Below are positions 46,301 through 55,143 of a stretch of DNA of 64,000 bases, piece by piece. Made by a program: the position numbers and the translations under genes. How positions within the stretch are numbered: the stretch's first letter is position 1; every line of letters begins with the position of its first letter. The stretch covers positions 1-64,000 of the forward strand of contig CANMNF010000002.1 of NCBI GenBank assembly GCA_947499255.1. The letters run 5' to 3'. The DNA is from an uncultured Sphingomonadaceae bacterium. Its GTDB lineage: Bacteria > Pseudomonadota > Alphaproteobacteria > Sphingomonadales > Sphingomonadaceae. The notes beneath the pieces are model-generated. The model did no database searches. It worked only from the letters and a program-made list of their open reading frames with translations, and was not told the DNA's origin.

Positions 46301-47608
46301 AGCGGCATCGGTAGTGCTGGTCGGCTTGTTGCAGATGACCTGATTGGTGCAACTCGCTGTGTATGTCGCACTCGTTGTAATCGGATTGGCATCATTGCGA
46401 TCGGTCAGCGTCACTTGGGTTACATTGGCGCGGCTATCATACGCATAAGTTGTCGTCTGACGTCCGGGCCGCTCAACTGTTTCCAAAAGCCCCTCTCGGC
46501 AGATCGCAGTGTCGGATGCACAATAGGTGTAGGTAGTTGTTTGGTTTAGTGTCTGGCTTGCGATGACTTGCCCATCGCTATTGAAGGTGGTGGTGGCAAC
46601 GCCGGTTTCAGGATTGGTCACCTGCGTATAGTCGTCACCGCTCCCATTGGTGCCATAGGCATAGGTCCAGGCATTGCCTGCATAGGTAACCTCGTCCACC
46701 CGGTTGCTGCCGTCATAGTCAAATTCTATGGTATTGCCAGTCGCTCCAGGGCGCTTGATGGCAGAGAGGCGACCACCTGGACCGCCATAAGTGTAACTGA
46801 CTGTGTCACCTGCGGGCGTGATCACATCGTCGCCCGAGAATGTCACCTCTGGCCAGTCATGTGCGGTGCCTGCGCAATAGGTCTCATTTGGCTGGATCAA
46901 ACAATACTCTTCGGCATTGTTCATGGCTTTGATCGAAGTGAGCGCATGAAAGTCCGGTGAGCTCTCAGAATGAGCATAGGTCGCAGAATAGTTGAAAACC
47001 AGCCTGAAGCCGGTGTTGTTCTGAATGACTGCAAGACGCTGATGCGAGAATTCGTCTTCGTTCGCGTCTTCCCAAACATCCACAGTGTAGCCATAGGTCC
47101 ACGTCACCCCATCTGAAAATGTAACCTTTGTCGCATGGCCAAGATTGGACTCAGCAGGACTAAAGGTCGTCGATCCTGACTGAGACGAAAACTCGATTTC
47201 AATACCGCTGGAGCTGGTAAAGGTGTATTTGCCCGCGCTTTCTACAAGTGATGCCCCATTCTCAAAGGTGGGGACATAGGTTCCAGACACGTCCTCGAAT
47301 GCGACCGTAGTGCCCAAAAAGGATACAACCGGCAGGCTGGAGCTTCCGCTCAGACTGGGCAGCTGATCATGGCGCCATCCGGTATCGACCCATGTCTGCG
47401 AAAAGCCAAGGCCGTGATGGCTGCCAGGGCCGATCGATACACCGCCGCGCGATGCAATCACCTCGCCGGTTGGCAAGTTGATGTCGAAGCTGTCAATCGC
47501 AGTGTTGACGGGCGGCGCGGAAGTTTGCGCAAGGGCATTGCCCCCTGCCAATGACATTGCGCTCGAAGCAAGCAAAGCGGCGAGAGTGCGTGAACCGAAG
47601 GTGCGCAT
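43367..47608 (-). CDS. Full-length RHS repeat protein with unusual C-terminal tip
   Basis: A 1413-residue secreted protein. A signal peptide (LAALLASSAMSLAGGNALAQ) is followed by about 1150 residues of YD/RHS repeats and the RHS core [20 protein letters not shown] near residue 1189, ending VDLTG. The shell is known to enclose the C-terminal toxin. The tip (about 1215-1413) is odd: acidic Asp runs (RPDDEDDNDRKRD), two DVITVIG/DIIVVTG-type motifs in Ser/Gly-rich sequence, a Cys-containing part (CVSSSGVGQD, CDVRRECIDQCLP, RRCVNECVEE) and a Trp/Pro-rich end (TPWWGPYPRPWWVWWPLPRP). The activity of the tip cannot be named. Its start overlaps the stop of the next upstream gene (TAATG). Confidence 0.88.
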   Translation of the reverse strand: MRTFGSRTLAALLASSAMSLAGGNALAQTSAPPVNTAIDSFDINLPTGEVIASRGGVSIGPGSHHGLGFSQTWVDTGWRHDQLPSLSGSSSLPVVSFLGTTVAFEDVSGTYVPTFENGASLVESAGKYTFTSSSGIEIEFSSQSGSTTFSPAESNLGHATKVTFSDGVTWTYGYTVDVWEDANEDEFSHQRLAVIQNNTGFRLVFNYSATYAHSESSPDFHALTSIKAMNNAEEYCLIQPNETYCAGTAHDWPEVTFSGDDVITPAGDTVSYTYGGPGGRLSAIKRPGATGNTIEFDYDGSNRVDEVTYAGNAWTYAYGTNGSGDDYTQVTNPETGVATTTFNSDGQVIASQTLNQTTTYTYCASDTAICREGLLETVERPGRQTTTYAYDSRANVTQVTLTDRNDANPITTSATYTASCTNQVICNKPTSTTDAAGNTTNYSYNSTHGGITQIQRPAPSGSGDRPTIIAEYTTAQARYRNSYYNGWATSDPIHVPLRTRQCRTTATCSGTVNEARTEIAYPSSTVANNILPTSVTSKLGNNTEIATSAYTYNHLGQVETVDGPLSGTGDTSYTVYDDYGRVIGTISADPDGGGSLPRIASKTTYTNGLVTRSETGTTTGTDLSTFSADQRVDTEYDDLGRVVTTRHRDPSGTTQHSVTQLNYNDLGLVECTALRMNAPLTTTTLPSSACTTMTAGSHGPDRITKNLYDKYGRIAEVRSAVGTTLEQSTQKFNYKNGYYNGALGSVEDAEGNKTGYGFDAFNRRYRTYYPHPTTPNTYNLGDYDQVTYDAYGRVSQVRTRRGESITFTYDDLGRVIEEDVPSRLGLDSTHTRDIHYGYDLMGNMEYARFDSTTGEGITNTFNALGQLVSSSNTMDGATRTVSYAYDSIGRRDMLTHPDSSYFTFNYDQLSRPNRIKDENGQTLINHDFDNQGRLSDLIRYSLAPDDSFSYDAAQRLDGITIDHPTSSWDVDYDFAFNPASQLATEVRDNDVFAFGDHSTVDVDYTANPLNQYSTVDGTTYSYDKNGNLTSDGTFTFVYDYANRLVSREDGTDEVTLRYDPLGRLYEVEDDNGDKRRLYYDGADLIMEYDGTGTILSRYVHGFSGGDDPLVSYSGSSISTPNARFLYADRLGSIVMSADRYGGNTVINAYDDYGLPDQDNTGRFQYTGQAWVPELGMYYYKARMYAPTLGRFMQTDPIGYGDGMNMYAYVGNDPMNSVDLTGTCRRLLFGFRPDDEDDNDRKRDCRKDREDDNDDVITVIGNRSSGSINSSTSRNSPLGGRSDGSGTSSRSRNDSDGDIIVVTGISNDNTCVSSSGVGQDISSDDSCDVRRECIDQCLPILDRPKPYPWSDVNEFDFRRCVNECVEEKTREAEEERDRRRNSLPQDRRRKTPWWGPYPRPWWVWWPLPRPWRSR

Positions 47609-48324
47609 TACAAAGCCTCCTGTGTGCGGGTTTCTTCGGCGGGTTGCATCTGCGCCTTGCGCGCGCGCGCTTTGCCTGCGGCTTTGCGGACATCAAGCGA
47701 GGCGCTAAATGCCCTGGGAGACGTGTTGCGCCTCGTCGCGTCAATCTCCCCTGTCTCATCAACTTCCTCTGTCTCGTCGAGCAGCAGCTCTTCTGTGATT
47801 GAACGCGCCCGTTCGCCCGTGATGGCGATGAGGCCTTCCGCTTCGACGCCGGAATAATCGAGTTCCAGGCGGTCAATTGTCGAAGTGGCCGTGCGGCCGG
47901 CAAGCCGCGCCAAAGACCCGGTAATGTTCTCGACCACGACCTCGACTTCTTCACCGGGGCCTTCTTTATTGGGCGCAAGAAGATAGACATAGGTGCGCCC
48001 TGCGCGGACCAACTCGACAATCAGGAATTTGTCGGCGCGGTTTTCGAAGACACGGTGTCGTTCGACCGTACCAAGATTGACACCAGTCTTTCCGCATCTC
48101 GCGGCCAGCACATATGTCGCCTCCGCGCTATCTGAACGCTGCTCGACGGGGCCCACTTCACACGCAGTTTCGGCAGATGCACGGAGCTGTGCCTCCTGCG
48201 CCCACGACGGCGTCGTCACGGCCGCCGAGGCCAACGCAATCGTCGCAAGAGATGTGAGGTGCTTATGCTTAGCAGGCACCGACCCTGCCAACCCAGTGAT
48301 CAGCGTCTTGAAAGACATATGCAT
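47608..48324 (-). CDS. Secreted protein of unknown function in the RHS operon
   Basis: 238 residues. The start at 48324 is preferred because GGAGAAGG lies upstream of it; the annotated longer frame begins five codons earlier. A signal peptide region (SLATIALASAAVTTPSWAQ) is followed by a small beta-rich domain with two cysteines (ETACEVGPVEQ; LAARCGKTG), then EVEVVVENITGSLARLAGRT, an acidic stretch (LLLDETEEVDETGEID) and a Lys/Arg-rich tail. No family recognised. It shares TAATG with the RHS start, so coupled expression is likely; a role in RHS export or folding is inference from position. Confidence 0.7.
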   Translation of the reverse strand: MHMSFKTLITGLAGSVPAKHKHLTSLATIALASAAVTTPSWAQEAQLRASAETACEVGPVEQRSDSAEATYVLAARCGKTGVNLGTVERHRVFENRADKFLIVELVRAGRTYVYLLAPNKEGPGEEVEVVVENITGSLARLAGRTATSTIDRLELDYSGVEAEGLIAITGERARSITEELLLDETEEVDETGEIDATRRNTSPRAFSASLDVRKAAGKARARKAQMQPAEETRTQEAL

Positions 48325-48447
48325 TCTTGCCTTCTCCATCTACCGTCCATGACGATCAATTTTGAGCGCACAAAACCTCCGCGAAGAAGTGCGCTTTGCC
48401 ATTTCGTTCGGCTGCTTTTAGTTCCGCTTCTCAGAATCTAGTTTCGC

Positions 48448-49017
48448 TCAATCCCAAACATCAACTGTTGCGGTGCTTTGAGTGATTGTTAGTCCGCTAC
48501 CGCTGATCTGAAGGTCAAAGTCACCTAATGCTGGCATGTAGGTTTTGACATTAACATTCTTAGTGGTCGCGCTAGTAAAGACATGTGAACCACTCATTGC
48601 ATCGTAATGCGTGCCTGAGGTCAGAGAGCCATCGACTGTAGTGTAGTTTACTGTGTAGGTTTCTGAACAGGTGCCGGTTGAAGTGATCCGAAACTTCGCT
48701 GAGTCACTATTGTAAATGGGGCTCTGCAAGATGCTTACCGCAAAGCTACACGGCGTCGGTGTGGGAGTTGGCGTAGGGGTAGGCGTGGGAGTTGGCGTAG
48801 GCGTTCCGGCACCAGTAATCGTCATGTTGGTCCGATTGCCGACATCATCGAAGGTGTAGTCGGTTTCGACGCCGTTGTTGACGGTGCCAGAATGTACCAC
48901 TTCAATCAAACGGCCCAACGCATCATAGGTGAAAGTCTTGGTCTCGCCAGCAAATGAGGGAGCGCTCAGCAGTACGATAGAGCAAGACGCCAAGAGGATG
49001 GACTTTCTTATGTTCAT
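48448..49017 (-). CDS. Mini RHS protein with Thr-Pro linker
   Basis: 189 residues: signal peptide (ILLASCSIVLLSAPSFAG), just one or two YD repeats (TKTFTYDALGRLIEVVHSG; ETDYTFDDVGNRTNMTITG), a linker of about eight Thr-Pro pairs and then a beta-sandwich, Calx-beta/Ig-like domain (FAVSILQSPIYNSDSAKFRI; SLTSGTHYDAMSGSHVF). AGGAG lies nine bases before the ATG. It lies 123 bases ahead of the secreted-protein/RHS/immunity series on the same strand and may open the operon. It is far shorter than normal RHS proteins and lacks the core domain, so it could be an accessory or surface-binding subunit. Confidence 0.75.
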   Translation of the reverse strand: MNIRKSILLASCSIVLLSAPSFAGETKTFTYDALGRLIEVVHSGTVNNGVETDYTFDDVGNRTNMTITGAGTPTPTPTPTPTPTPTPTPCSFAVSILQSPIYNSDSAKFRITSTGTCSETYTVNYTTVDGSLTSGTHYDAMSGSHVFTSATTKNVNVKTYMPALGDFDLQISGSGLTITQSTATVDVWD

Positions 49018-49629
49018 CGATCGATCTCCTCATCCCAATTTCATCGTTATTTTTTCAATATAATGAGGATCGAGTCAATTAATCAGGATGAGAATTTTTT
49101 GTTACAATTATGTAATCGAGAAAATTCCCGTATTTACGCGGTACTCACTCGTTAAATGCAGATTTACTACAAAGACTGTTTGCGTTCACATCCTGAATTG
49201 CAACTGATTTGTGATGAGATTCAAGACCCAAAACGGCAACTTGTACAGAGTCCGAGTCGCACGAGTCGTTTTTGAAGAAGTCAGGTTTTTGGTTCGCTGC
49301 TCTTGCCTCCGCATTTTGGCGAACGCATCACATCACGGCTTTCTTCCCCGTTCTTGACCAATCCCCGCAATCAGGCTCCAAGCGCAGTATCCTTGGCGCT
49401 GCTCCTCTGACGTTACGTCCTTGTCAGGTGAAGCCTCCAACGGATTGATCCCTTCGTGATCCAGAAAGGCCGCGATGAGGCTGGTCTCTTGACCATGGAA
49501 GCAATTATGCAATCTCGCTTCGACACAGCTTTTCTGGCGAAGCTCTTACAATCGGAACTTATGGCACTGCGCACAAAGTACCGCGCTCGGCTCAATCAAG
49601 CAGGCGAAGCGCACATCCCCCACCTCCGC
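49018..49629. other. AT-rich noncoding stretch upstream of the RHS operon
   Basis: About 600 bases with no credible gene. The first 150 bases are strongly AT-rich (TTATTTTTTCAATATAATGA and following) and are the likely promoter region of the minus-strand RHS operon. Beyond about 49300 the DNA becomes GC-richer and looks like degraded mobile DNA. Confidence 0.4.
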
Positions 49630-49815
49630 GCTCGGTGATATGAGGTAGCGCATGCCTCCATCCCGACCACGAATGATGGCTACTTCTCACGCGTCTCCAG
49701 AAACGCATTGCGGCTACTTGCTTCTCAAGAACCACTGTGCCTTCAGCATGGACACCGTGAAACTGAAAAACAGACTTGGCCAAATCGACTGCTGTCGTGA
49801 GAATAGCGAAAGTGC
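49630..49815 (-). pseudogene. IS110-family transposase fragment
   Basis: The minus strand reads AVDLAKSVFQFHGVHAEGTV VLEKQ-type sequence, the start of an IS110 DEDD transposase with its first catalytic Asp. It then shifts frame to VVGMEACATSYHRAR, the second conserved motif (VGMEAC). The rest of the gene is absent, so this is a relic. Confidence 0.7.
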
Positions 49816-50339
49816 GCAACGCTTTGGGATGCGGCACTGCTGCGCGGATTGGTTTTCTCGCTGCGCTGCTCGCGCGTAGGGCACGGCTTACTCCAACGTT
49901 GTTCGATAATAGCTTGGCAGATGCAGTAGCGGCAACCTTCGATAGTGGCAGCCTCAAGATCCGATATTTCGGCGACGAAGATTTCTTATCGCTACTGCGC
50001 ATCCACCGGACAGTGCTTCAAAAGCTAGCCTAGACACAGGCGAGCGCGACCATATTCCACTAAGGCCATGGTACCAAAGTTAACTCCATGCACGCCAAGT
50101 TTCTTATTGTAGGGTCCAATGAGCTTCGGTAGCTCGCGAGCTGATATGCCGCCGATGTTTCGCCTTTGCTGCGCGATCGTGTGGCGTAGCAACTCCTCGT
50201 CTATGCTTGGCGACAACCATGTAAGCAATGGCGGAGCTATGGCGCTTGAGCTTCCTTCCCAACGGCTCCCAATGAACAGCAGCTTCGGGAAGAGCCGCCA
50301 GCTTTTGTGAGCGAATGCGAGGGTGCGCAATCCAGACCT
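49816..50339. other. Decayed DNA with no confirmed gene
   Basis: About 520 bases downstream of the DUF5681 genes. Minus-strand frames read KVWIAHPRIRSQKLAALPEA and ISARELPKLIGPYNKKLGVH but shift against each other, which suggests one lost gene. I cannot name it. Confidence 0.3.
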
Positions 50340-50891
50340 TTAGGCCCGCACCACCCACCAGTCCGGCCAGCGTACTTTGTACGGCGTGCGTGTCGCGTCC
50401 CAGACGATCTGCTGTTCCTTTTCGCTCAGTTTCTCATCGCCTAGCCGCGACAGTGCTGCCTCGACGATCCAGGCATTGAGCTCCCAACGGACGCGCTTGG
50501 GGTCGGCCGGATACTTCTTAATAGCGATGCCGAGCTTATCAAGAATTGCATCCGCACCGGACCTGATCGACACCCAAATGATTTCGTCAACGCGGGCGCT
50601 GGCATCGACATGCTTGCCGCGTGCCTCTTCAATTGTTTCAAGGGCTGCATGCGAGGCTGCGCTATCGCCGGCAAGACCCCTCTGGGTAAGTTGCAAGAGG
50701 AACGCTTCGGCTGCCGTTACCCGCCGCTTCGCTCCATCTTCAAGGATGGTGACCTTCTGACCAAGCACCACATCATAAGGGATTTCGCGATGCCGGTTCC
50801 TGGGCCGTCCCTTCGGATTGCCAGACTGTCCCTTTTTGAACTGACCGGCCTCGGGAGGGTTGCCGTAGCCGATATCCGCGTCCTTACTCAT
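50340..50891 (-). CDS. DUF5681 domain protein
   Basis: 183 residues with the DUF5681 start FKKGQSGNPKGRPRNRHREI, a short basic Gly/Pro-rich motif found in proteins of phage-like and mobile elements in alphaproteobacteria. The middle (RRVTAAEAFLLQLTQRGLAG DSAA-type) and the C-terminal helices are typical of the same group; function unknown. It overlaps the preceding DUF5681 gene by four bases and forms an operon with it and the methyltransferase. Confidence 0.8.
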   Translation of the reverse strand: MSKDADIGYGNPPEAGQFKKGQSGNPKGRPRNRHREIPYDVVLGQKVTILEDGAKRRVTAAEAFLLQLTQRGLAGDSAASHAALETIEEARGKHVDASARVDEIIWVSIRSGADAILDKLGIAIKKYPADPKRVRWELNAWIVEAALSRLGDEKLSEKEQQIVWDATRTPYKVRWPDWWVVRA

Positions 50892-51409
50892 GCGATCCGC
50901 CCGCGCGGCCAGCGAAGCGTTTCGGGGTCGAAGGTAAAGAACGCAATTTCGCGCCTTTCGCGCGTATCATAGGCCTTGCGCCCTGGCCTGCTCAGCGCCG
51001 CTTGTGTGGCCCAAGCATGGACCTTCCACCTTTTGCCCTCAAAATCAGGGTCGCAGTCCGCGATCTCGAGAATACGCATCGCCTCGTTCGCATTGTCCGC
51101 GCTCTGGTGATGGGTGAGCTTGACGTTGCGTGGCTTTGCTCCCTTCTTCTTCGCCAAAGCAGCGTCGCGCTTGGCGATCATCCTCAACACCTTGCGCATC
51201 GCTGTTTTGTTGCCAGCGAGCGCATCCTTGAGAGTTTGCTGCTGCAGCGCCTCGTCAACGGTCAGCTGGCGCTCCTTGCCACCAACATTAGCAGTCAGCG
51301 TTTTGTCGAGAACGATCTCGAACGCCGAGATATGGCCGGGTTGCTCTTTCTTCGGACGACCCTTGGGATTGCCGGATTGGCCCGGCTTGAACCGCGTATC
51401 CTTGCTCAT
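50888..51409 (-). CDS. DUF5681 domain protein, paralogue
   Basis: 173 residues with the same N-terminal motif (FKPGQSGNPKGRPKKEQPGH) and a helical middle (LTVDEALQQQTLKDALAGNK; MRKVLRMIAKRDAALAKKKG). It is a diverged paralogue of the downstream gene, suggesting tandem duplication. Overlaps the methyltransferase gene and the second DUF5681 gene by four bases each. Function unknown. Confidence 0.8.
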   Translation of the reverse strand: MSKDTRFKPGQSGNPKGRPKKEQPGHISAFEIVLDKTLTANVGGKERQLTVDEALQQQTLKDALAGNKTAMRKVLRMIAKRDAALAKKKGAKPRNVKLTHHQSADNANEAMRILEIADCDPDFEGKRWKVHAWATQAALSRPGRKAYDTRERREIAFFTFDPETLRWPRGRIA

Positions 51410-52707
51410 GCGACATCCTCACCATTGCGGAAGACCAGAGCAGGCTCGCGTCCAGTAAGGTCGGTCCAGCGCTGCATCGTCAGGTCAACATAGGCCGGAT
51501 CGATATCGAGACCACGAAAGCAGCGTCCCACGCGTTCTGCTGCAATGAGGCTGGTGCCCGAGCCCAGAAAGATGTCCAGCACAAACTCGCCCTGCCGCGT
51601 CACATCGCAATAGGCATCCGCAACCATGGCCACCGGCTTTACAGTCGGATGCAATGCCAAATCTTCGCGGCGAGAACCCTGCATCGAGTTCACGCTGGCA
51701 TAGTCCCACACATTGGTGCGGTTGCGACCATGCTTGCCAAGCTCAACATGGTTGGCGTGCGGGGCATCGCCAACGCGGTAGACGAACACCATCTCGTGCT
51801 TGGAGCGATAGAGCGACCCCATTCCTGCGTTGCTTTTGTTCCATACGCAGATGTTCAGCAGCTCATTGTAGATGCCACCGATGGACGCAGTGACGTCATC
51901 CATATGCCGCCAGTCCATACACACAAAGTGGACTGCACCATCACGCGATACCTTGGCGCAGGCGCCCAGCGTGTCAGCAAGGAAGGTGCGGAACTCAGTC
52001 TCACTCATCTCGCCCGACGCCATGGCGAACTCGCGGTGGCGCCCCTTGGCATTGGCGTGGCCATTGATCTTCACATTGTAAGGCGGATCAAGGAACGCGC
52101 AGTCGATCTTTGCACTCTCGCCAACCAGCTTCTGGAGGAATGCTGCATCCCGGCCATCGCCGCAGCCAATGCGGTGCTCGCCCAGCTGCCAGATATCGCC
52201 TGCCTGAACACGCGGGTTTTCAGAAACAGCGGGTATCACCTCATCATCAGGATCAGGTGTATCGGCAAGAACCACATCGATTTCGCCTGGGCTAAAGCCT
52301 GTAAGGCCAAGGTCGACCTCGATATCGGGCAGTGAGAGTTCAGAAAGCTCAAGCTTGAGGATCTCGGTATCCCAGCCTGCATTCAATGCGATCTTGTTGT
52401 CGGCCAGGCGTAGTGCCTTCTTCTGCGCCTCGCTTAGCCCTCCAAGCGTGATGACCGGAACCTCTGCAAGCCCCATTTCTCTGGCGGCGCGCAAACGCCC
52501 ATGGCCGGCGATAAGGTTGCCTTGCTCGTCGGCAAGGATCGGATTAGTGAACCCGAACGCTTCAATAGATGCAATGATCTGTGCCACCTGCTTTTTCGCG
52601 TGCGTGCGCGCATTGCGGGGATCGGGAGTCAGTTCTCCGATGGCTTTGTAGACCACCTCCAACTGGCTGTTTTTGCTGATATTCGGAGGTGTTTCAGTGT
52701 TTTCCAT
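51406..52707 (-). CDS. ParB-domain DNA methyltransferase (N4/N6 type)
   Basis: A 433-residue fusion. Residues about 15-105 form a ParB/Srx-like domain (LTPDPRNARTHAKKQVAQII; ANLIAGHGRLRAAREMG-type motif). This is followed by a DNA methyltransferase of the DNA_methylase N4/N6 class: catalytic motif DPPYNVKI near residue 207, and near the C-terminus HPTVKPVAMV and DIFLGSGTSLIAAERVGR (the SAM-binding FxGSG motif). There is no restriction endonuclease next to it, so it is an orphan modification enzyme as carried by prophages and islands. It is transcribed divergently from the DUF3489-DUF2924-recombinase module across 189 bases. Confidence 0.92.
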   Translation of the reverse strand: MENTETPPNISKNSQLEVVYKAIGELTPDPRNARTHAKKQVAQIIASIEAFGFTNPILADEQGNLIAGHGRLRAAREMGLAEVPVITLGGLSEAQKKALRLADNKIALNAGWDTEILKLELSELSLPDIEVDLGLTGFSPGEIDVVLADTPDPDDEVIPAVSENPRVQAGDIWQLGEHRIGCGDGRDAAFLQKLVGESAKIDCAFLDPPYNVKINGHANAKGRHREFAMASGEMSETEFRTFLADTLGACAKVSRDGAVHFVCMDWRHMDDVTASIGGIYNELLNICVWNKSNAGMGSLYRSKHEMVFVYRVGDAPHANHVELGKHGRNRTNVWDYASVNSMQGSRREDLALHPTVKPVAMVADAYCDVTRQGEFVLDIFLGSGTSLIAAERVGRCFRGLDIDPAYVDLTMQRWTDLTGREPALVFRNGEDVA

Positions 52708-52896
52708 AGTCGGAACATATCATGACCGCAGGAGTCGGCCCCAGAAGTCTTCCGTTCCGACTGTGGATAATTGCTGACAGTGCGAATTCGACTGGACTGC
52801 ACGGCGCTTTCGAGCCTTACTGTCCCGCGCGCCCGGTGAGCCGGGCTTGCTTCGGTAGCGGCGACTAATTCGGCGCCGATCAACCGGAGAACCTGA

Positions 52897-53121
52897 ATGA
52901 CCGTAACGACACCCAATAAAGCGCCCAGCAAGCTTGATACGCTGGCCCGACTGCTTTCTCGCAAGAATGGGGTAAGCATTGCCGAGATGATGCAGGCAAC
53001 AGGCTGGCAACAACACTCCGTGCGTGGCGCAATGGCTGGCGCGCTCAAGAAACGCGGTCTTGTCATCACCTCCGAGAAGATGAACGGCAACCGCCGTTAT
53101 CGTGTGGAGAAGCCCGCATGA
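52897..53121 (+). CDS. DUF3489 domain protein
   Basis: 74 residues, a small winged-helix-like protein (LDTLARLLSRKNGVSIAEMM; TGWQQHSVRGAMAGALKKRG; RRYRVEKPA). DUF3489 genes regularly precede DUF2924 and a large serine recombinase in alphaproteobacterial mobile DNA. It probably controls or assists recombination. Overlaps the next gene by four bases. Confidence 0.85.
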   Translation: MTVTTPNKAPSKLDTLARLLSRKNGVSIAEMMQATGWQQHSVRGAMAGALKKRGLVITSEKMNGNRRYRVEKPA

Positions 53122-53525
53122 ATGACGAGGACATCGAGACGCAAGTTTCAGCTCTAGCAGATATGGAACTCGAAGCGCTGCGCAAGGAATGGAAGAGGCG
53201 CTATGGCACTCCCCCTTCACTGCGGTCCGAACCCGTCATGCGGCACCTGCTCGCTTGGCGCATCCAGAGAGCGGTTTATGGCGGGCTGGATGATGCAACC
53301 AAGCGTCTTATCGCGCGCACTGGCCCTGTCGAACCAGAGGGCAAGCAGCTCGGCATAGGCGCTGTGCTTTCCCGCAACTGGAAGGGCAGGCAGGTGCTTG
53401 TCACGGTCGAGACCAATGGATTTCGCTGGGAGGACCAGCTCTATCCCAGCCTCTCGGCCGCTGCGACCGCTATTGCTGGCTCGCGCTGGAACGGGCCACG
53501 TTTCTTTGGTCTTAGAGACAGCTGA
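53118..53525 (+). CDS. DUF2924 domain protein
   Basis: 135 residues. Typical start (ALADMELEALRKEWKRRYGT), then LLAWRIQRAVYGGLDDATKR and a C-terminal part with RNWKGRQVLVTVETNGFRWE and YPSLSAAATAIAGSRWNGPR. The family is known as the partner of the downstream recombinase, with no assigned activity. Its TGA overlaps the recombinase ATG (TGATG). Confidence 0.88.
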   Translation: MNDEDIETQVSALADMELEALRKEWKRRYGTPPSLRSEPVMRHLLAWRIQRAVYGGLDDATKRLIARTGPVEPEGKQLGIGAVLSRNWKGRQVLVTVETNGFRWEDQLYPSLSAAATAIAGSRWNGPRFFGLRDS

Positions 53526-55117
53526 TGGCGACCAAGCCTCTTCGCTGCGCCATCTACACCCGCAAGTCGTCCGAAGAAGGGCTCGAGCAGTCCTACAACA
53601 GTCTTGATGCCCAGCGCGATGCTTGCGCCGCCTAGGTGCTCAGCCAGGCCAGAGAGGGCTGGGAAGCATCGCCTGTTCATTATGATGATGGTGGCTATTC
53701 CGGCGGCAATGTCGATCGGCCTGGCTTGCAAAAGCTGCTCGCTGATATCGAAGCGGGGCTCATTGATGTCGTGGTGGTTTACAAGATCGACCGGCTCACG
53801 CGTTCTCTGGCTGACTTTGCCAGGATCGTCGAAGTGTTCGAGAAAGCCGAGGTCAGCTTTGTCTCGGTCACCCAGTCATTCAACACCACAGGCTCAATGG
53901 GCAAGCTCATGCTCAACGTGCTCTTGTCCTTTGCCCAGTTCGAGCGCGAAGTGAACGGCGAGCGTATTCGCGACAAGATTGCTGCATCCAAAGCCAAGGG
54001 TCTTTGGATGGGTGGGAACCTGCCACTGGGTTACGACCTGCCCAAATCGGGCAGCCGCGTGCTCCAAATGAATGATGCGGAGGCGGCTTGTGTCCGCCAC
54101 ATATTTGCCCGCTACCTCGAACTTGGCTCGGTCCATGCGCTGCAACGCGAGCTGACCGAACGCGGTGTGCTTTCCAAACGCTGGACCACCAGCAAGGACA
54201 AGACGGTCGGTGGCCAACCGTTCAGCCGCGGAGCCCTCTTTCACCTACTCAGGAACCCGGTCTATCTCGGCAAGATCAGGCACAAGAAAGAAGTCCACGA
54301 GGGCGAACATCCCGCCATTCTTGACCAGGGTCTATTCGACGCAGTCCAGGCCCAACTCGATGGCAATGCTAGGCGGCATCGCGCAAAAACCAATAAGAGC
54401 ACATTGCAAGCCCCACTCACTGGTAAGCTGTTCGATGCAGCGGGCGAGCCAATGAGCCCGACCACATCGCGCGGCAAGACTGGTCGCAAATATCGCTACT
54501 ATGTTTCGGCCTCGCTGCAGCAGGGAAGCACATCGCGAAGTGACCATATCCAGCGACTGTCGGCGCATTCTATTGAGCAGCTCGCAAGCGAGCGACTAGC
54601 CAAATGGCTGGGACATAAGCCTGACAATTTCGCGCATCTCACGCGGCTGAGTCTGCGAGGCGACGGGCTGGTGTTCGAACTCGCCAATGTGCGTCCCGCT
54701 TCCCTGGCGCCGCAGCTTGGAAACGAAGAGCGTATCCTGCATGAGACCAAGGACACCGCCACCATTTTCGTCCCTCTCATGCTTCCGCTGCGCGGCAGCA
54801 AGACTCTGAGGACGCTTGGCGCGCGGAAAGCCGCACCTGACCACACGTTGATTGCTGCTCTTCGAAAGGCACATGCGATGCTCGGCAGCGAGCGTGGTCA
54901 GCCGGTCCTCCAAGCCTCACCCGTATCACCTTATGACCGAATGATACTGCGGCTCGCTTTTCTTGCCCCCGATATCCAACGTGACATCCTGGCCGGACGC
55001 CAGCCGCCGCGCTTCAACCTCGAAGCCTTCCGCCACAAGACCGTGCCGCTTTCCTGGTCCCGGCAGCGCAAACTGCTCGGATGGGAGGAGCAAGACTCTC
55101 CCTGTTATGCCGATTAA
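53525..55117 (+). pseudogene. Large serine recombinase with in-frame amber codon
   Basis: A serine-type site-specific recombinase of about 530 codons. The resolvase domain starts CAIYTRKSSEEGLEQSYNSL, with the catalytic serine near codon 15-16. TAG at 53633-53635 is codon 37; relatives have a Tyr or similar residue in QRDACAA-x-VLSQ, so a single change suffices. Everything after it is open: YDDGGYSGGNVDRPGLQKLL, KIDRLTRSLADFARIVEVFE, the recombinase domain (VRHIFARYLELGSVHALQRE) and the C-terminal zinc-ribbon region (SMQRAS-free form, LTGKLFDAAGEPMSPTTSRG). A GTG directly after the stop could restart translation, but without the catalytic serine. Probably inactive, so the element would be immobile. 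Confidence 0.85.
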
Positions 55118-55121
55118 CAGG
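55101..55121. repeat. 21-bp palindrome 1
   Basis: CCTGTTAT....ATTAACAGG, an imperfect palindrome overlapping the last codons of the recombinase gene. First of four related units. Confidence 0.75.
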
Positions 55122-55143
55122 CCTGCTATTGGCGATATCAACC

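Noticed and set aside
48740-48810. Short tandem repeat as a CRISPR or regulatory array
   Set aside because: It is the in-frame Thr-Pro linker of the mini-RHS gene.
49776-50033. Plus-strand frame of 85 codons
   Set aside because: It partly overlaps the IS110 relic and decayed DNA, with no recognised domain and no start signal.
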